A DNA stretch of 64,000 bases from Streptomyces sp. DG2A-72 (GCF_030499575.1 NZ_JASTLC010000001.1:248001-312000), one strand, 5' to 3'. Counted from the stretch's first letter, positions 9,709-18,960 are shown. Notes: generated by a model not told the origin, from the sequence alone. Translations and numbers: made by a program.

Positions 9709-9855
9709 CACACCGCACACCCCGCCTCTTGTCGTCGACCTCCCGGGCATTCACCCGGACAGTCCGACGAGGCGTCCCATCGCCGGGAAACGGGCCTCAG
9801 AACCTACTGGCGGGTTACTTGTTCCCTGGTGTCTGGGCTAGGACTTCGGGGCCGA

Positions 9856-10298
9856 TCACTCGTGGGAACGGTGTGCCTGCCACCGTTCCATGGCAACCTG
9901 CACTGCCTGCTCGTCTTCGACGGCGTGCGCGCCGGAGGCTCCTGCGGCACCGAGGATCACGTCGCCGTCCGTGACGAGGATGCCGCCGGCCCAGGGGACG
10001 AAGTCGCCGTGGTAGAGGTGCTGGATGCTCTCGATGATCCCGGACGGCAGATCGATCTGGCCCGATGGTTTCAGCGCGATCAGCGCGCTGCGGGCTTTCG
10101 CCACCGCGATCCGGCTGGTCATGGGCATGCCGCCGTCGCTGCGTCGCAGAGTGATCACCTCGCCGGCGACGTCGATCACGGCCACCGCCAGCGGCGGGAA
10201 ACCCCGCTCAGCTCCGACCGCCAAGGCGGCCTCTACCAACCAGCATCGGCCAACGTGAGCCCGGGAAGGCGGGGAGACTCGATGATGAAGCGAAGTTT
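9856..10298 (-). pseudogene. HbpS/GlcG (DUF336) family protein, 5' end frameshifted
   Basis: Codons 10239 to 9856 encode a typical DUF336 body (EAALAVGAERGFPPLAVAVI, SRIAVAKARSAL, FVPWAGGILV, GASGAHAVEDEQ). HbpS-type members bind haem; GlcG-type members accompany glycolate or aromatic-compound catabolism. The expected start of the domain (KLRFIIESPRLPGLTLADA) is present in another frame at about 10298-10244, so one base was lost near 10240. No good start codon precedes either part. A TTG start at 10239 would give 127 residues; I consider the gene broken. Confidence 0.65.
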
Positions 10299-10411
10299 AG
10301 CGCCGTACCGCGAGACGTTCGCCGGTGTGGCCAGGTGGAGGCATTGGACTGATGGGCCGGTCGCCACCAGGTAACAAGCCGCATGACACAACGATCCACA
10401 GGTCTTGACGA

Positions 10412-10534
10412 TTCCTCGACCGGCGCGGGCAGACCGCGCTCTTCTGGTCGAACGTCAACCCGTAGGGCACGTTCCGGCTGGAGATGGACAAGCGGCTCGA
10501 CCTGGTGCCCATGGCAGTTCCCCGCACCTGGTAG
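10412..10534 (+). pseudogene. Probable Tn3-family transposase C-terminal fragment with in-frame TAG
   Basis: The frame reads FLDRRGQTALFWSNVNP-stop-GTFRLEMDKRLDLVP and then a stop. The string NPYGTFRLxMDxRLDL resembles the C-terminal end of actinobacterial Tn3-family transposases, as I recall it; the TAG at 10462-10464 replaces the expected Tyr codon TAC. With the N-terminal pieces at 7398 and 9606 it may mark the far end of a destroyed transposon. Confidence 0.45.
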
Positions 10535-10582
10535 GCAGGCGCAGCCGACACGGCACGCGCGAGGCGATCAGCGCCACGAGTG

Positions 10583-11218
10583 TCAGACGGCCTTTCCGGG
10601 ACGGCTGGTGTGAGGGCGTTCCCAGAGGCGGACCAGATGCGCGTGCAGGGCGTCCTCGGCCTCCTCCGCGGTCAAGTGCCCTATGAGCACGTGGCTGGTC
10701 AGGCCGTCGGCGAGGGCGAGCAGGGCCCGGGCCTCGCGCTGCGGATCGAGCGTCGCAGGGTTGTCGTCGGCCGGGCCGCTCTCGCCAGCCTCCGTGATGA
10801 GGCGTCCGAGGAGGTCCTGGAGAGCCGCGTAACTGCTTCTGAGTTTGGCGGCGAGTGGCTCGCTGACGGCGGCCTGGGCGACGAACGCGAGCCACACCCG
10901 TGCCTCGGCGCGGTGCTGTCTGCGGAGCAGGGCGATCTCGGTGGCCGCGTGGCCTAGGGCGGAAGCGGCTGACTGGGCCGGGCTGCTGGACAGGCGGGCC
11001 CGTACACGTTCGGTGATGCGCTCGCCGACGTGGTCGACGGCGAACAGAAGCATCTCCTCCTTGTTGCGGAAGCAACGCTGAACGGCACCCAGAGAGACCT
11101 CCGCGCGGGTGGCGACGTCGCGCATGGTCACTCCCTCAGGTCCGTGTTCGTCAGAGAGGAGGCAGACGGCCTCAGCGATCCGTCGGCGCCGGCTCTCGTA
11201 GTCCACCTGCTTGGGCAT
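10583..11218 (-). CDS. TetR-family transcriptional regulator
   Basis: The 211-residue protein has an N-terminal DNA-binding domain at about 8-55 (RIAEAVCLLSDEHGPEGVTM, then VATRAEVSLGAVQRCFRNKEEML), followed by an all-helical ligand domain. It starts at 11218 and is divergent from the amidase gene; the 94-base gap holds a clear palindrome at 11239-11258. By analogy with divergent TetR pairs it probably represses the amidase and itself. The effector is unknown. Confidence 0.9.
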   Translation of the reverse strand: MPKQVDYESRRRRIAEAVCLLSDEHGPEGVTMRDVATRAEVSLGAVQRCFRNKEEMLLFAVDHVGERITERVRARLSSSPAQSAASALGHAATEIALLRRQHRAEARVWLAFVAQAAVSEPLAAKLRSSYAALQDLLGRLITEAGESGPADDNPATLDPQREARALLALADGLTSHVLIGHLTAEEAEDALHAHLVRLWERPHTSRPGKAV

Positions 11219-11238
11219 GTGCGGGCGCCTCCTTTTTC

Positions 11239-11258
11239 CGATACAAGCGTATCGATAC
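11239..11258. promoter_or_regulatory. Operator candidate between tetR and amidase genes
   Basis: CGATAC-aagc-GTATCG is a perfect inverted repeat, and it overlaps the 10-base palindrome GTATCGATAC. It lies 21 bases upstream of the tetR start and about 55 bases before the amidase start, which is the expected place for a TetR operator controlling both. Confidence 0.7.
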
Positions 11259-11312
11259 TGGGTTATGGTTCCGACGCGAGCACTTCGACACATGACGGGG
11301 AGGACAACAATC

Positions 11313-12749
11313 GTGCGGGACGCCCCATGGAAGATGTCGGCCGCAGCCCAGGCAGAGGCAGTCCGGAATGGAGACATATCGGCTGTCGAACTGGTCGACA
11401 GCCACCTGGACCGCATCGCCGACATCAACCCGCAGGTCAACGCGGTCACTCAGCTGATGGCCGAACGCGCCCGTGAAGCCGCGGCACAGACGGATTCGCG
11501 CCGGGCCGCAGGCGAAGAACTGGGGCCACTGGCAGGGGTGCCGTTCACCGTGAAGGAGACCACCGCCGTCGAAGGTGTGCCGACCACGATGGGAACCGCG
11601 CGCTTCCGCGATCTGGTGGCAACGGCCGACGCACCCCCGGTGGCCCGGCTGCGTGCCGCCGGAGCCATACCGATAGGGCACAGCAACATACCCACCCTCG
11701 TCCTGGCCGGGATGCACACCCGCAGCGAACTGTTCGGCGACACTGTCAACCCGTGGGACCGGAGCCGGACTCCGGGAGGCTCCAGCGGCGGCGACGGAGT
11801 GGCCGTCGCCACCGGCATGGCCGCGCTCGGGCTCGGCAACGACTCCGGCGGATCAGTACGGATCCCGGCCTCGTTCTGCGGCGTGGCGGGACTGAAGCCC
11901 ACCGCCGGGCGATTCCCCGCCGACCACCGAATTCTCGGCCCGGACGACCCAGGACCGGCCTCACAGATGCTGGTCACCGACGGGCCCCTGGCCCGCAGGA
12001 TCGCCGACCTGCGGCTGGCATACGAGGCGCTGGCCGGGACCGACCCGCGGGACCCACGGGCCGTACCGGTGCCCGTCCGTGGTGAGCCGCTGCCGGGACC
12101 GGTGAAGGTCGCGGTCGTCGCCGATCCCGGCGGCCACGGCGTCCACCCCACGGTCCGCGGTGCTGTCGCGGCCGCGGCCGACGCGCTGCGGGACGCCGGG
12201 TACGACGTGCGGGAGATGGCGGACGTTCCGCGGCTGGATGACGCACTTGAGGCGTACCACCGGATCGTCGTGACCGAATTCGCCCCGACCTGGCCGGTGG
12301 TGCGGACACTGCTCGGCAAGGGCGGAGATCGCTACATCGAGATGACGATGGAGAAGACCCCGCCCGCGACCGCAGCGGAGTTCATGCAGCTGATGGGGGG
12401 CTGGCTGGGCATCCGCCGCTCCTGGGCGGAGTTCCTCGACGAGTACCCACTGCTGCTCGGGCCGGTGTTCACCGAGCCGCCCGTCGAGCCGGGGCTGGAG
12501 TCACGCGACCAGGCAGGACGGGAACGAGTCGGCTCGGACATGCGCCTGTGCACGGTGACCAGCTTCGCGGGCGTACCCGGGGTCGCCGTACCGACCGGAG
12601 TGACCGACGGCCTGCCGTCCGGCGTGCAGATCGTCGGGCGCGCGTTCCGGGAGGACCTGTGCCTGGATGCTGCCCAGGAGGTCGAGGACCGCCTCGGAGT
12701 GCTCACACCGATCGACCCTCGCCCGGAAGTCCCAGCGGCCGCGCGGTAG
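11313..12749 (+). CDS. Amidase (amidase-signature family)
   Basis: The 478-residue hydrolase has the Ser-cisSer-Lys triad of the family: K81 in PFTVKETTAVEG, S157 in TPGGSSGGDG and nucleophile S181 in NDSGGSVRIPASFCG. It would hydrolyse an amide to acid plus ammonia; the substrate is not predictable. The GTG at 11313 is preceded by GGGGAGG at 11297-11303, better than the upstream ATGs at 11265 and 11292. It is divergent from tetR. Bases 11425-11457 in the N-terminal helix region recur exactly at 23456-23488 on the other strand. Confidence 0.92.
   Translation: MRDAPWKMSAAAQAEAVRNGDISAVELVDSHLDRIADINPQVNAVTQLMAERAREAAAQTDSRRAAGEELGPLAGVPFTVKETTAVEGVPTTMGTARFRDLVATADAPPVARLRAAGAIPIGHSNIPTLVLAGMHTRSELFGDTVNPWDRSRTPGGSSGGDGVAVATGMAALGLGNDSGGSVRIPASFCGVAGLKPTAGRFPADHRILGPDDPGPASQMLVTDGPLARRIADLRLAYEALAGTDPRDPRAVPVPVRGEPLPGPVKVAVVADPGGHGVHPTVRGAVAAAADALRDAGYDVREMADVPRLDDALEAYHRIVVTEFAPTWPVVRTLLGKGGDRYIEMTMEKTPPATAAEFMQLMGGWLGIRRSWAEFLDEYPLLLGPVFTEPPVEPGLESRDQAGRERVGSDMRLCTVTSFAGVPGVAVPTGVTDGLPSGVQIVGRAFREDLCLDAAQEVEDRLGVLTPIDPRPEVPAAAR
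11425..11457 (+). repeat. 33-bp exact repeat, copy 1 (inside the amidase gene)
   Basis: This stretch, coding NPQVNAVTQL, is identical to the reverse complement of 23456-23488 in the truncated recombinase gene, with a mismatch on both sides and a further 4-base match (ggcc) beyond one of them. Identity over 33 bases 12 kb apart points to recombination or gene conversion. Confidence 0.85.
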
Positions 12750-13156
12750 GCAGTGCCGCGACAGTGGACGAGAGACGGACCCTCCTTCCTGGCCGAGTGT
12801 CGTCCAACGTCTGCCGACAGGGCGATCGCGCATGCAGTGAACCCCGACATTCCAGGGCCCCGAGTCGGCGTCGATCCAATCAGATCCGATGGTGATTGAT
12901 GACAGGGTTTGACGACAGACAGGCTCCGTCCCTCCGCGCGGAAAAGGGGGCCCCGATGGTGAACCTGGTCCACAAGCGTTCTGTGTCAAGTCCGCGCGTG
13001 TTGCAGGCGCTGTCCCTTGCCGTTGAGGCGAACCTCAACACCCGACGCCGCCGGTCCGTACGATGCACGGCGCGCGATCCTGGATGCATAGAGGTCGAGG
13101 TCCAGCACCGTGCCTTCAGGCAGTCAAGGGGCGCATGCCGCGGACATTGCCGGGCG
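12750..13156. other. Intergenic region without a recognisable gene
   Basis: About 400 bases between the amidase gene and the hydrolase pseudogene. Frames continue through it from the hydrolase but the translated sequence (many Arg, Ser) has no family features. No repeat or RNA gene was recognised. Confidence 0.5.
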
Positions 13157-13165
13157 GTGACTTTG

Positions 13166-14023
13166 ATGGAGAAGCAGGGTCTCGTGTCGATGACCGACGA
13201 GGCGCAGTTGCGCTGGATGGCGCTGGGGGACACGACTCGGCAGCCGGCAGTGATCCTGCTCCATGGCGGTCCGGGGCTGCCGGACTATCTGGGCGTTGTC
13301 GCCCTCATGATCGCGGACCTCGTGCCTGTGTACCGGTACGACCAGCGTGGTACGGGCCAATCCCCGTGGCGGGGCCCTCATTCCTTCGCCCGGCATGTCG
13401 ACGATCTTGCCGAGCTGCTCGGCGCATGGGGCGTGCCCAAGGCCGTGCTGATCGGGCACTCCTACGGCACGGATCTGGCGAGCCGGTTCTGCCTGAGGCA
13501 CCCTGACCGGGTTGCCTCAATTCTGCTGATGTGCGGGCCGTTGGTCGGTGATTGGCGCGCCGGGGACCGAGCGGAGCGCGGCCGCCGCATGTCCGCAGTG
13601 CAGCAAGAGCGGCTCCGCGCATTGGAGGAGCTGCCGAACCGCACGGAAGGCAGGAAGTCGAGCTGCTCACGCTGGCCTGGTTCACCGACCACGCCGATCC
13701 CGAACGCGGGTGGCACTGGGCATCCAGGGCGCCCGGCGGCGCCGGCCGGTCAACTGGTCCATGGACGGCGAACTTGGCAAGGAAGGACGCGCGGATCCGC
13801 TCGATGAGCACCTTGCCGATCTACGTGCGCGCCTGCCCCACGGACGGAGCTCCTCGGTGGGGCCGACGATCCCCGTCCCGTGTCGGCGCTTGAATCACTC
13901 GCGCTCCAGCTCGCTCTTCCGCTGACCCGGATCGAGGGCGCAGGGCACGAGCCCTGGTTGGAGCAGCCCGACGTTGTGCGTACGCACCTTCGGCGGTTCG
14001 TGCAAGGCGCCGTGGGCACATAG
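13166..14023 (+). pseudogene. Alpha/beta hydrolase (proline iminopeptidase-like), several frameshifts
   Basis: The first half reads cleanly from ATG 13166 (or GTG 13157): oxyanion loop HGGPGLPDYLG, then DQRGTGQSPW and the nucleophile elbow GHSYGTDLASRF. From about 13645 the homology jumps between frames: EVELLTLAWFTDHADPERGW, then VNWSMDGELGKEGRADPLDE, then GADDPRPVSALESLALQLAL with the catalytic Asp, and GAGHEPWLEQPDVV with the catalytic His, ending at TAG 14021-14023. At least three indels (near 13645, 13740 and 13850) are needed, so it is a true pseudogene rather than one read error. Confidence 0.85.
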
Positions 14024-14127
14024 GGCTTCGACGGGTTCGTCGGCCGGCCTCATTCTCGGCTGTTGGCACGGGTCCGGCGGACGTTTCGGAACCTCCGCCA
14101 GCACTCCCCTTCGTGAACCGACCGTCT

Positions 14128-14676
14128 CTACGCCGACATCACTCCGACGTCTTCTGCACGCCATTCCTCTTCGAGGATGCTGAACGTCAGGGAGTCCCGC
14201 CAGCCGTCCCGTATCCATGCCGTGTGTCGAAGGTGCCCCTCGTACGTCATGCCGAGCTTGGCCAGCACTCGGGCGGAGCTGAAATTCCGCGGGTCACAGG
14301 TGGCGAAGATTCGATGAAGCCCCAACTGGCCGAAGCCGCGTGAGAGAAGCTGGCGCCCGATTCCTGTGCCGATGCCTTGCCCCCATACCCGAGGATGCAC
14401 AATGTAGGAGATCTCGCCCTGGCGCTGCGTGTGACTGCGGACATGCAGCTCGCCCACACCGACAACGTCGTCCCCGAAACGCGCTACATGGGCGAACCTC
14501 TGCTGGGGTGTGCTCGACCAAGCCTCGACTGCGGCCTTCACGAAATCGCGTGTCTGGTCCTCAGTGTTTGGTCCCCAGGGCTGGAAACGACAAGCCTCTG
14601 GGAGACAGGCCCACGAGTGAATGGCCTGCCAGTCATCAAACGCGATCTTGTCCAAGGACACCAAGTGCTGACTCAT
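14128..14676 (-). CDS. GNAT acetyltransferase, RimJ/RimL type
   Basis: The 182-residue protein has the GNAT core: QRQGEISYIVHPRVWGQGIG is beta4 with the acetyl-CoA pyrophosphate loop, followed by LGLHRIFATCDPRNFSSARV and LAKLGMTYEGHLRHTAWIRD. This layout is typical of RimJ/RimL-like enzymes that acetylate protein N-termini or small amines. The C-terminal extension to residue 182 is short and plausible. It stands alone; the substrate is unknown. Confidence 0.88.
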   Translation of the reverse strand: MSQHLVSLDKIAFDDWQAIHSWACLPEACRFQPWGPNTEDQTRDFVKAAVEAWSSTPQQRFAHVARFGDDVVGVGELHVRSHTQRQGEISYIVHPRVWGQGIGTGIGRQLLSRGFGQLGLHRIFATCDPRNFSSARVLAKLGMTYEGHLRHTAWIRDGWRDSLTFSILEEEWRAEDVGVMSA

Positions 14677-14885
14677 GGGTTGATCTTGTCAACTGGAGTC
14701 GGACAGGGCTACGGGTTCAAGAACATCCACTCACCTTGAGTTTCTGGCGGCTTGTCATAAAGCTTGGTCGATGCGCAGATTGGTTTCGCGCCAGGCGTCC
14801 GTTTCCTCCGCCACTGTGGAAAGCTGTGCTCGCCGCGACGGATCGAGAGATCACGACGAGTGCGCGGGCACGGGGAGAGGGCTCC

Positions 14886-15275
14886 ATGGGATCGGATGCG
14901 CAGTGGTTCGTGCTCGTTGAGGGGAACTTCGGGTACGGGTCGGAGAAACAGTGGGTGCTGATGGAGAAGCATCACGTCGACGGCGACCGGGCGACGGCGC
15001 TTTCCCAGGCGGAGGAAATCTGCCGTATCTGGTGCCCTGGTTCCTGGACGGCCGAGGACAGTGGACGGGTCGTCTTCCAGATCTCCGAGTCGAGCTGGCT
15101 GGTGGAAGTGACACATGAAGACTGGAGTGAGCGAAACCACCGGGCCTACACCGACGAAAGAACCATCCGTGTCACGGTCGCGCACCTTGCCTACGCCAAG
15201 GAGACCCCACCGGCCCATCCGCCTGAGAAGCCCGAGAAGAAAGCTGGCGGACTGCGTCGCGCCTTCGGCGGCTGA
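14886..15275 (+). CDS. Conserved hypothetical protein (small soluble, Trp-rich)
   Basis: The 129-residue protein starts at ATG 14886 after GGGGAGAGGG. It begins QWFVLVEGNFGYGSEKQWVL, has a central strand pair (GRVVFQISESSWLVEVTHE) and ends with a Pro/Lys-rich tail (AHPPEKPEKKAGGLRRAFGG). No catalytic motif is visible and I do not recognise a named family. It shares its general pattern (hydrophobic WxVLxE start, a helix, a strand with SxxLVxV, then strands with RxxxxELV/AHL) with the 117-residue protein at 40067-40420, suggesting distant paralogy. Confidence 0.7.
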   Translation: MGSDAQWFVLVEGNFGYGSEKQWVLMEKHHVDGDRATALSQAEEICRIWCPGSWTAEDSGRVVFQISESSWLVEVTHEDWSERNHRAYTDERTIRVTVAHLAYAKETPPAHPPEKPEKKAGGLRRAFGG

Positions 15276-15584
15276 CCCTGCGCAGGGCAGTGTCTCAAAA
15301 GCCAGTTGGAGTTCGGCATCTGTCGGCCGGGCAGGGTACTGACCCTGTTCACTCGACAGGCATGACAACGCAAGAGGTCAAAACTCAAGCTCACTGATCA
15401 CCTGGGCCGCCATCACCATCATGACCAGGCGCATCACCCGCCGGGCCTCCCACCGGAGCGGCCAGCCCGCCCCCGAGAAGCCGCACGGGACTGATCGTCC
15501 TCAAGGACAGCGTCATCTCCTCGGCCAGCACCGGCTCAAACCGCAAGGTCTGCACCGATCCTCCCATTGAAGAACCAGCTGAGA
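15276..15584. other. Intergenic region, possible IS end
   Basis: About 310 bases with no convincing gene. The string CAGTGTCTCAAAAG at about 15289 is like the ends of some actinobacterial insertion sequences, but no partner end or transposase is nearby. Confidence 0.35.
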
Positions 15585-16019
15585 CTACGTCCTGGCGATC
15601 TCTTGCCGGAGCTGATGGGTGAAGCGGCGTAGCAGATCCTCCGTTTCCCTGTGCTCGGCCCTGCGATCGTCCCTGCCCTCGCTGGGCCGGGAGCTCCAGA
15701 CCCGACGCGCGAGAGCGTCGGCGAGATCGACGGTGTCGTCGGCGCACAGTAGGTAGAGGGCTGACCGGGCTTCCTGCATCCGGCTCACCAGTTCGTTGGC
15801 CCCGCCACCGTCGTCACTCAGCCGTGTTTCCCGGAGGTAGTCGATGAGCTGGACCACGGCGGTGTTGAAGCCGACTCCGGCTTTCAGCTTCTGTTCGCGC
15901 AGCCACATGCGGTCCTGCCGGCGCGCAGTGAACCAAGCCCCGAACACGGCCCCTATGAGGCCGAGACCAGCCCCGATAGCCACGGAAAGGACGTTCACCA
16001 CGCCAGCTCCCCCCGACAC
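15585..16019 (-). CDS. Hypothetical protein with one N-terminal membrane helix
   Basis: The 144-residue protein has a helix at about 8-30 (VNVLSVAIGAGLGLIGAVFG AWF, rich in Gly/Ala), a basic stop-transfer stretch (TARRQDRMWLREQK) and a helical cytoplasmic part with conserved-looking acidic and Leu residues. The pattern of a single helix followed by RRQxxxWxREQK and a helical bundle occurs in small actinobacterial proteins of unknown function. Alternative start codons a few residues inside the first line are possible. I assign no function. Confidence 0.65.
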   Translation of the reverse strand: MSGGAGVVNVLSVAIGAGLGLIGAVFGAWFTARRQDRMWLREQKLKAGVGFNTAVVQLIDYLRETRLSDDGGGANELVSRMQEARSALYLLCADDTVDLADALARRVWSSRPSEGRDDRRAEHRETEDLLRRFTHQLRQEIART

Positions 16020-16104
16020 ACAGCTGGCAGCAGGCTACAGAAGCCATCAAGTACCCAACTTGATGGGTGTCCGTTCGAATCTGAGCCGGGCGAACTCCAC
16101 CGGG

Positions 16105-16233
16105 GGACTTCGAGAACAGGTACTTCAGGACATCGATGAGCATCCGCCGTTCGTCACCGGTCGTCGGGCCGGTGAACCGGCGATCACTGCCGGCGCCGCC
16201 GAACAGTTCGGCTCTTCTGGTGGGATCGCTCAT
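16105..16233 (-). pseudogene. Possible DinB/DUF664 N-terminal remnant
   Basis: MSDPTRRAELFGGAG followed by GPTTGDERRMLIDVLKYL resembles the start of DinB-like (DUF664) proteins, where a GER/DER motif precedes the first helix. The homology stops after about 42 residues. The surrounding 16020-16440 holds nothing else recognisable. Confidence 0.35.
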
Positions 16234-16446
16234 GTCCGCCCTTCCGTTCGCGCTGTGCGCGCTGTTCGCGCGGCCGTGACTGCCACGGTCGCGTGCCGCA
16301 TGGTGAAGCCGCCGTCCATCGCCTCTGGCCGGCGCCGGGCACCTGCTGTTCGCCAACCGGGAAGGCACCGTGCCAAGACTGCGGCCGTCCGCAAGGTCGT
16401 CACCCCACGGTCATCGCCGGTGTCGCACGCGAGCCATGAATGCACG

Positions 16447-17211
16447 TCAAGGCTTCACGGCGTGGAGGATCCGCATCCCCCTGGAGTCTGCGGCGTCGTG
16501 GTGGATGTCCAGTCCCGCCGCCCGGCACTGTTCGACCAGCCAGGAGGACGCGAGTCGCAGCTTGGGGTAGCTGCTTGCCTGTTGCTGCCAGGAGCCGTTC
16601 GTCCGGGTGTGGAGCAGGTCGTGGACGATCACCGTGTCCTCGTCGCGGTATTCGAGGAAGCAGGTGAGCAGCCGGTCGTCGCTGCTGCGTACCGGGATGA
16701 AGCGGTCGGTGCCACGTAGCTCCGCTGTGAGGTCGCGGTAGGTGACGACGAGGTGGCCGCCTGAGGCGAGGGCACGGCCGATGTGGCCGAGCAGCACGGG
16801 GACGTCTGCCTTGGACGGGAGGTGGGGAAGCGTGTCACCCATGCAGACGACGGCCGCGACCGTGCCCGGCTCGGCCGCCTCGGGCAGCACGGTGCGGATG
16901 TCGCCGTGCACGGGCCGCACCGCCCCGGTGCCCTGGGCCTGCGCGACAAGCTCGTCGAGCAGGCGGCGGCTGGTGTCTATGGCGATCACGGGGGAGAAGC
17001 CGAGGCGGACCAGGGCCAGCGTCTGCGCACCGGAGCCGCAGCCCAGATCAATGGCCGTCCCGCCGTCTTCGACCCCCGCCAGGCCGAGTTCTGAGAGCAG
17101 CGTGGCCTGCCGGGACGCGACTTCGTGGACATCGCCGCCCAGCATCCAGGTGTAGTGCTCGGCGAGCAGCCGGTCGTAGTGGTCGACGGCGGTACCCGTA
17201 TCGGTGGTCAT
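16447..17211 (-). CDS. SAM-dependent class I methyltransferase
   Basis: The 254-residue enzyme has motif I AIDLGCGSGAQTLAL with the SAM-binding loop, motif II PVIAIDTSRRLLDEL and post-I VHGDIRTVLP, then VCMGDTLPHLPSKADV and SGGHLVVTYRDLT. It methylates an unidentified small molecule. Its ATG (17211) overlaps the TGA of the upstream dehydrogenase-acetyltransferase gene by ATGA, so it is translationally coupled and likely acts in the same pathway. It is complete and ends in ILHAVKP. Confidence 0.88.
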   Translation of the reverse strand: MTTDTGTAVDHYDRLLAEHYTWMLGGDVHEVASRQATLLSELGLAGVEDGGTAIDLGCGSGAQTLALVRLGFSPVIAIDTSRRLLDELVAQAQGTGAVRPVHGDIRTVLPEAAEPGTVAAVVCMGDTLPHLPSKADVPVLLGHIGRALASGGHLVVTYRDLTAELRGTDRFIPVRSSDDRLLTCFLEYRDEDTVIVHDLLHTRTNGSWQQQASSYPKLRLASSWLVEQCRAAGLDIHHDAADSRGMRILHAVKP

Positions 17212-18848
17212 GACGTGTTCCTCGGGGTTGTCTGTGCGCCTCGTCGTGCGTCGGTCCGCGCGAGCAGCGAGACGTCGGGCCAGGTGAAGCGGAGCTTGGT
17301 GGGTGAGCCGGCGAGCCGGGACGGTACGCCGCCGGGGGGTGACACCGACGCCTTTTCGACGCAGATGCCGCCCAGGGTCCGGTAGAACTCCTGGGCCGCT
17401 GTGTTCTGTTCGAGCACCCACAGGTACAGGGCGTTGCCCGTCGCGCGTTCGACAACGGCCTGCGCAGCATGGGCGAGCAGCGCGGTGCCGAGGCCCGTTC
17501 GCCGGCGGTGCCGGGCGACGTGCAGGTTGTCGACGAGGCTGCCCCAGCGGCTGTCCTCGTCGAAGACGACGTGGACGAACCCCGCAAGTCCGGTGTCGTC
17601 CTCGGCCACGACCGTCGCGCCGCCACCACTCGAGGCGGAAAGACGCGAAGACCAGACGGACCGCCGGTCGGCCACCACGTCACCGTCCAGGAACGCGTCG
17701 GAGTAGGCGCCGCGGTAGTGCCGACGCCAGCTGTCGGCGTGCAGCAGTGCCATGTTCTCGGCGTCGTCGGGCCCCGCTGCCCGGAACCGCAACGACATCG
17801 GGGGTGCGCTGGTGGGGCCGGAGGCGGCGCGCAGGCGGCGCATGGCCAGCTCGCCGGCCGCCTGCGCCGGGGTCTGGCCGTGGCGTTGCGCGGTGTCCAG
17901 CAGGTCGTCGACGGTGTCTTCGATGGCGCGAACGCGTGCGTGGGCCTCGTCGGCACTGACGCGGTGAAGTTCGGTGCTGATGGCGTTGATGACTCCTCCT
18001 GCGCTTGCGACATAGTCCGGCACCCAGATGATGTCGCGGTGGTGCAGCAGGTCTGCGACATCGGGCGTGGCGAGCTGGTTGTTCGCCGGTCCGACCACGG
18101 CACGACAGCGGAGATCCTCCGCGGTCCGCCTGGTCAGGGTGGAGCCGAGAGCTGCGGGGACCACGATGTCCACGTCCGCGGCGAGGATCTCGTCGGGCGA
18201 CCGCCAGAGTGCGCCGAGCTCGTCACTGATCTTTTGTTTGTCCGGTTCGATGTCGGTCACCGTCAAGGCGGCTCCTTCGGCCGCGAGGAGGCGGGCGAGT
18301 TCGGCGCCGACCCGGCCCAGACCGACCACGGCAAGAGCACGGCCGTTCAGGCTCGCGGTGCCGTACAGCCGCCGGTTGACGGCCCGCAGCGCGGCAAGCG
18401 TCCCCCGCGCGGTGTGCGGGGACGAGTCGCCGCTGCCGCCCAGATGGGCCGGTCGGCAGAACACATGAGGGGTGGTTTCCCCGATCAGTGCCATGTCGTC
18501 GGGGCCGGTCCCGACATCCGGTCCGGTGGCGTACATGCCGCCCAGCGACGCGATGACCTCCGCCACGTCGTGCAGCACGTCGCGGCGCCGGCCTGCATCG
18601 AGTTTCCTCCCCTCCGGCAGGACCACGACGGACTTCCCGCCGCCGCTGGGCAGCCCGGCCACGGCGAACTTCGAGGTCATTGCCGCCGACAGGCGAAGAG
18701 CGTCGGTCAGGCCGTCCCGCCAGTCGGGGTAGTGCCAGAGCCGGAGGCCGCCGGCCGCCGGGCCGAGCGCCGTCGAGTGAACAGCCACGATCACCGGCAG
18801 CCGGGAGCGCCGACCGGAGTGGATCGCGACCTGCTCATGATCGAGCAT
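17208..18848 (-). CDS. Fusion: Leu/Val/Phe-type amino-acid dehydrogenase plus C-terminal GNAT acetyltransferase
   Basis: The 546-residue protein has two domains. Residues 1-345 are an ELFV dehydrogenase: STALGPAAGGLRL, K60 and catalytic K72 in TSKFAVAGLPSGGGKS, TGPDVGTG (108-115) and the NAD loop VVGLGRVGAE (from 174). Residues 351-520 are a GNAT domain: FRAAGPDDAENMALLH, acetyl-CoA loop RHRRRTGLGTALL, LWVLEQNTAAQEFYRTLG. The frame runs without a stop through a Pro/Ser linker, and the internal ATG at 17798 has no ribosome site before it, so I read it as a genuine fusion. Such dehydrogenases oxidatively deaminate branched or aromatic amino acids. The start at 18848 follows AAGGGA; an open frame continues upstream into the Lrp gene but is not coding. 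Confidence 0.85.
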   Translation of the reverse strand: MLDHEQVAIHSGRRSRLPVIVAVHSTALGPAAGGLRLWHYPDWRDGLTDALRLSAAMTSKFAVAGLPSGGGKSVVVLPEGRKLDAGRRRDVLHDVAEVIASLGGMYATGPDVGTGPDDMALIGETTPHVFCRPAHLGGSGDSSPHTARGTLAALRAVNRRLYGTASLNGRALAVVGLGRVGAELARLLAAEGAALTVTDIEPDKQKISDELGALWRSPDEILAADVDIVVPAALGSTLTRRTAEDLRCRAVVGPANNQLATPDVADLLHHRDIIWVPDYVASAGGVINAISTELHRVSADEAHARVRAIEDTVDDLLDTAQRHGQTPAQAAGELAMRRLRAASGPTSAPPMSLRFRAAGPDDAENMALLHADSWRRHYRGAYSDAFLDGDVVADRRSVWSSRLSASSGGGATVVAEDDTGLAGFVHVVFDEDSRWGSLVDNLHVARHRRRTGLGTALLAHAAQAVVERATGNALYLWVLEQNTAAQEFYRTLGGICVEKASVSPPGGVPSRLAGSPTKLRFTWPDVSLLARTDARRGAQTTPRNTS

Positions 18849-18960
18849 GAGTCCGCCAGTCCCTTCGTTGTCCGATTCGATGACGTCATACTGGACGACT
18901 GACTCGTTGGTGAGGCACTTGGCCGAACGTTTGGCTGAAGACCGGATACGATAGTCGGTC

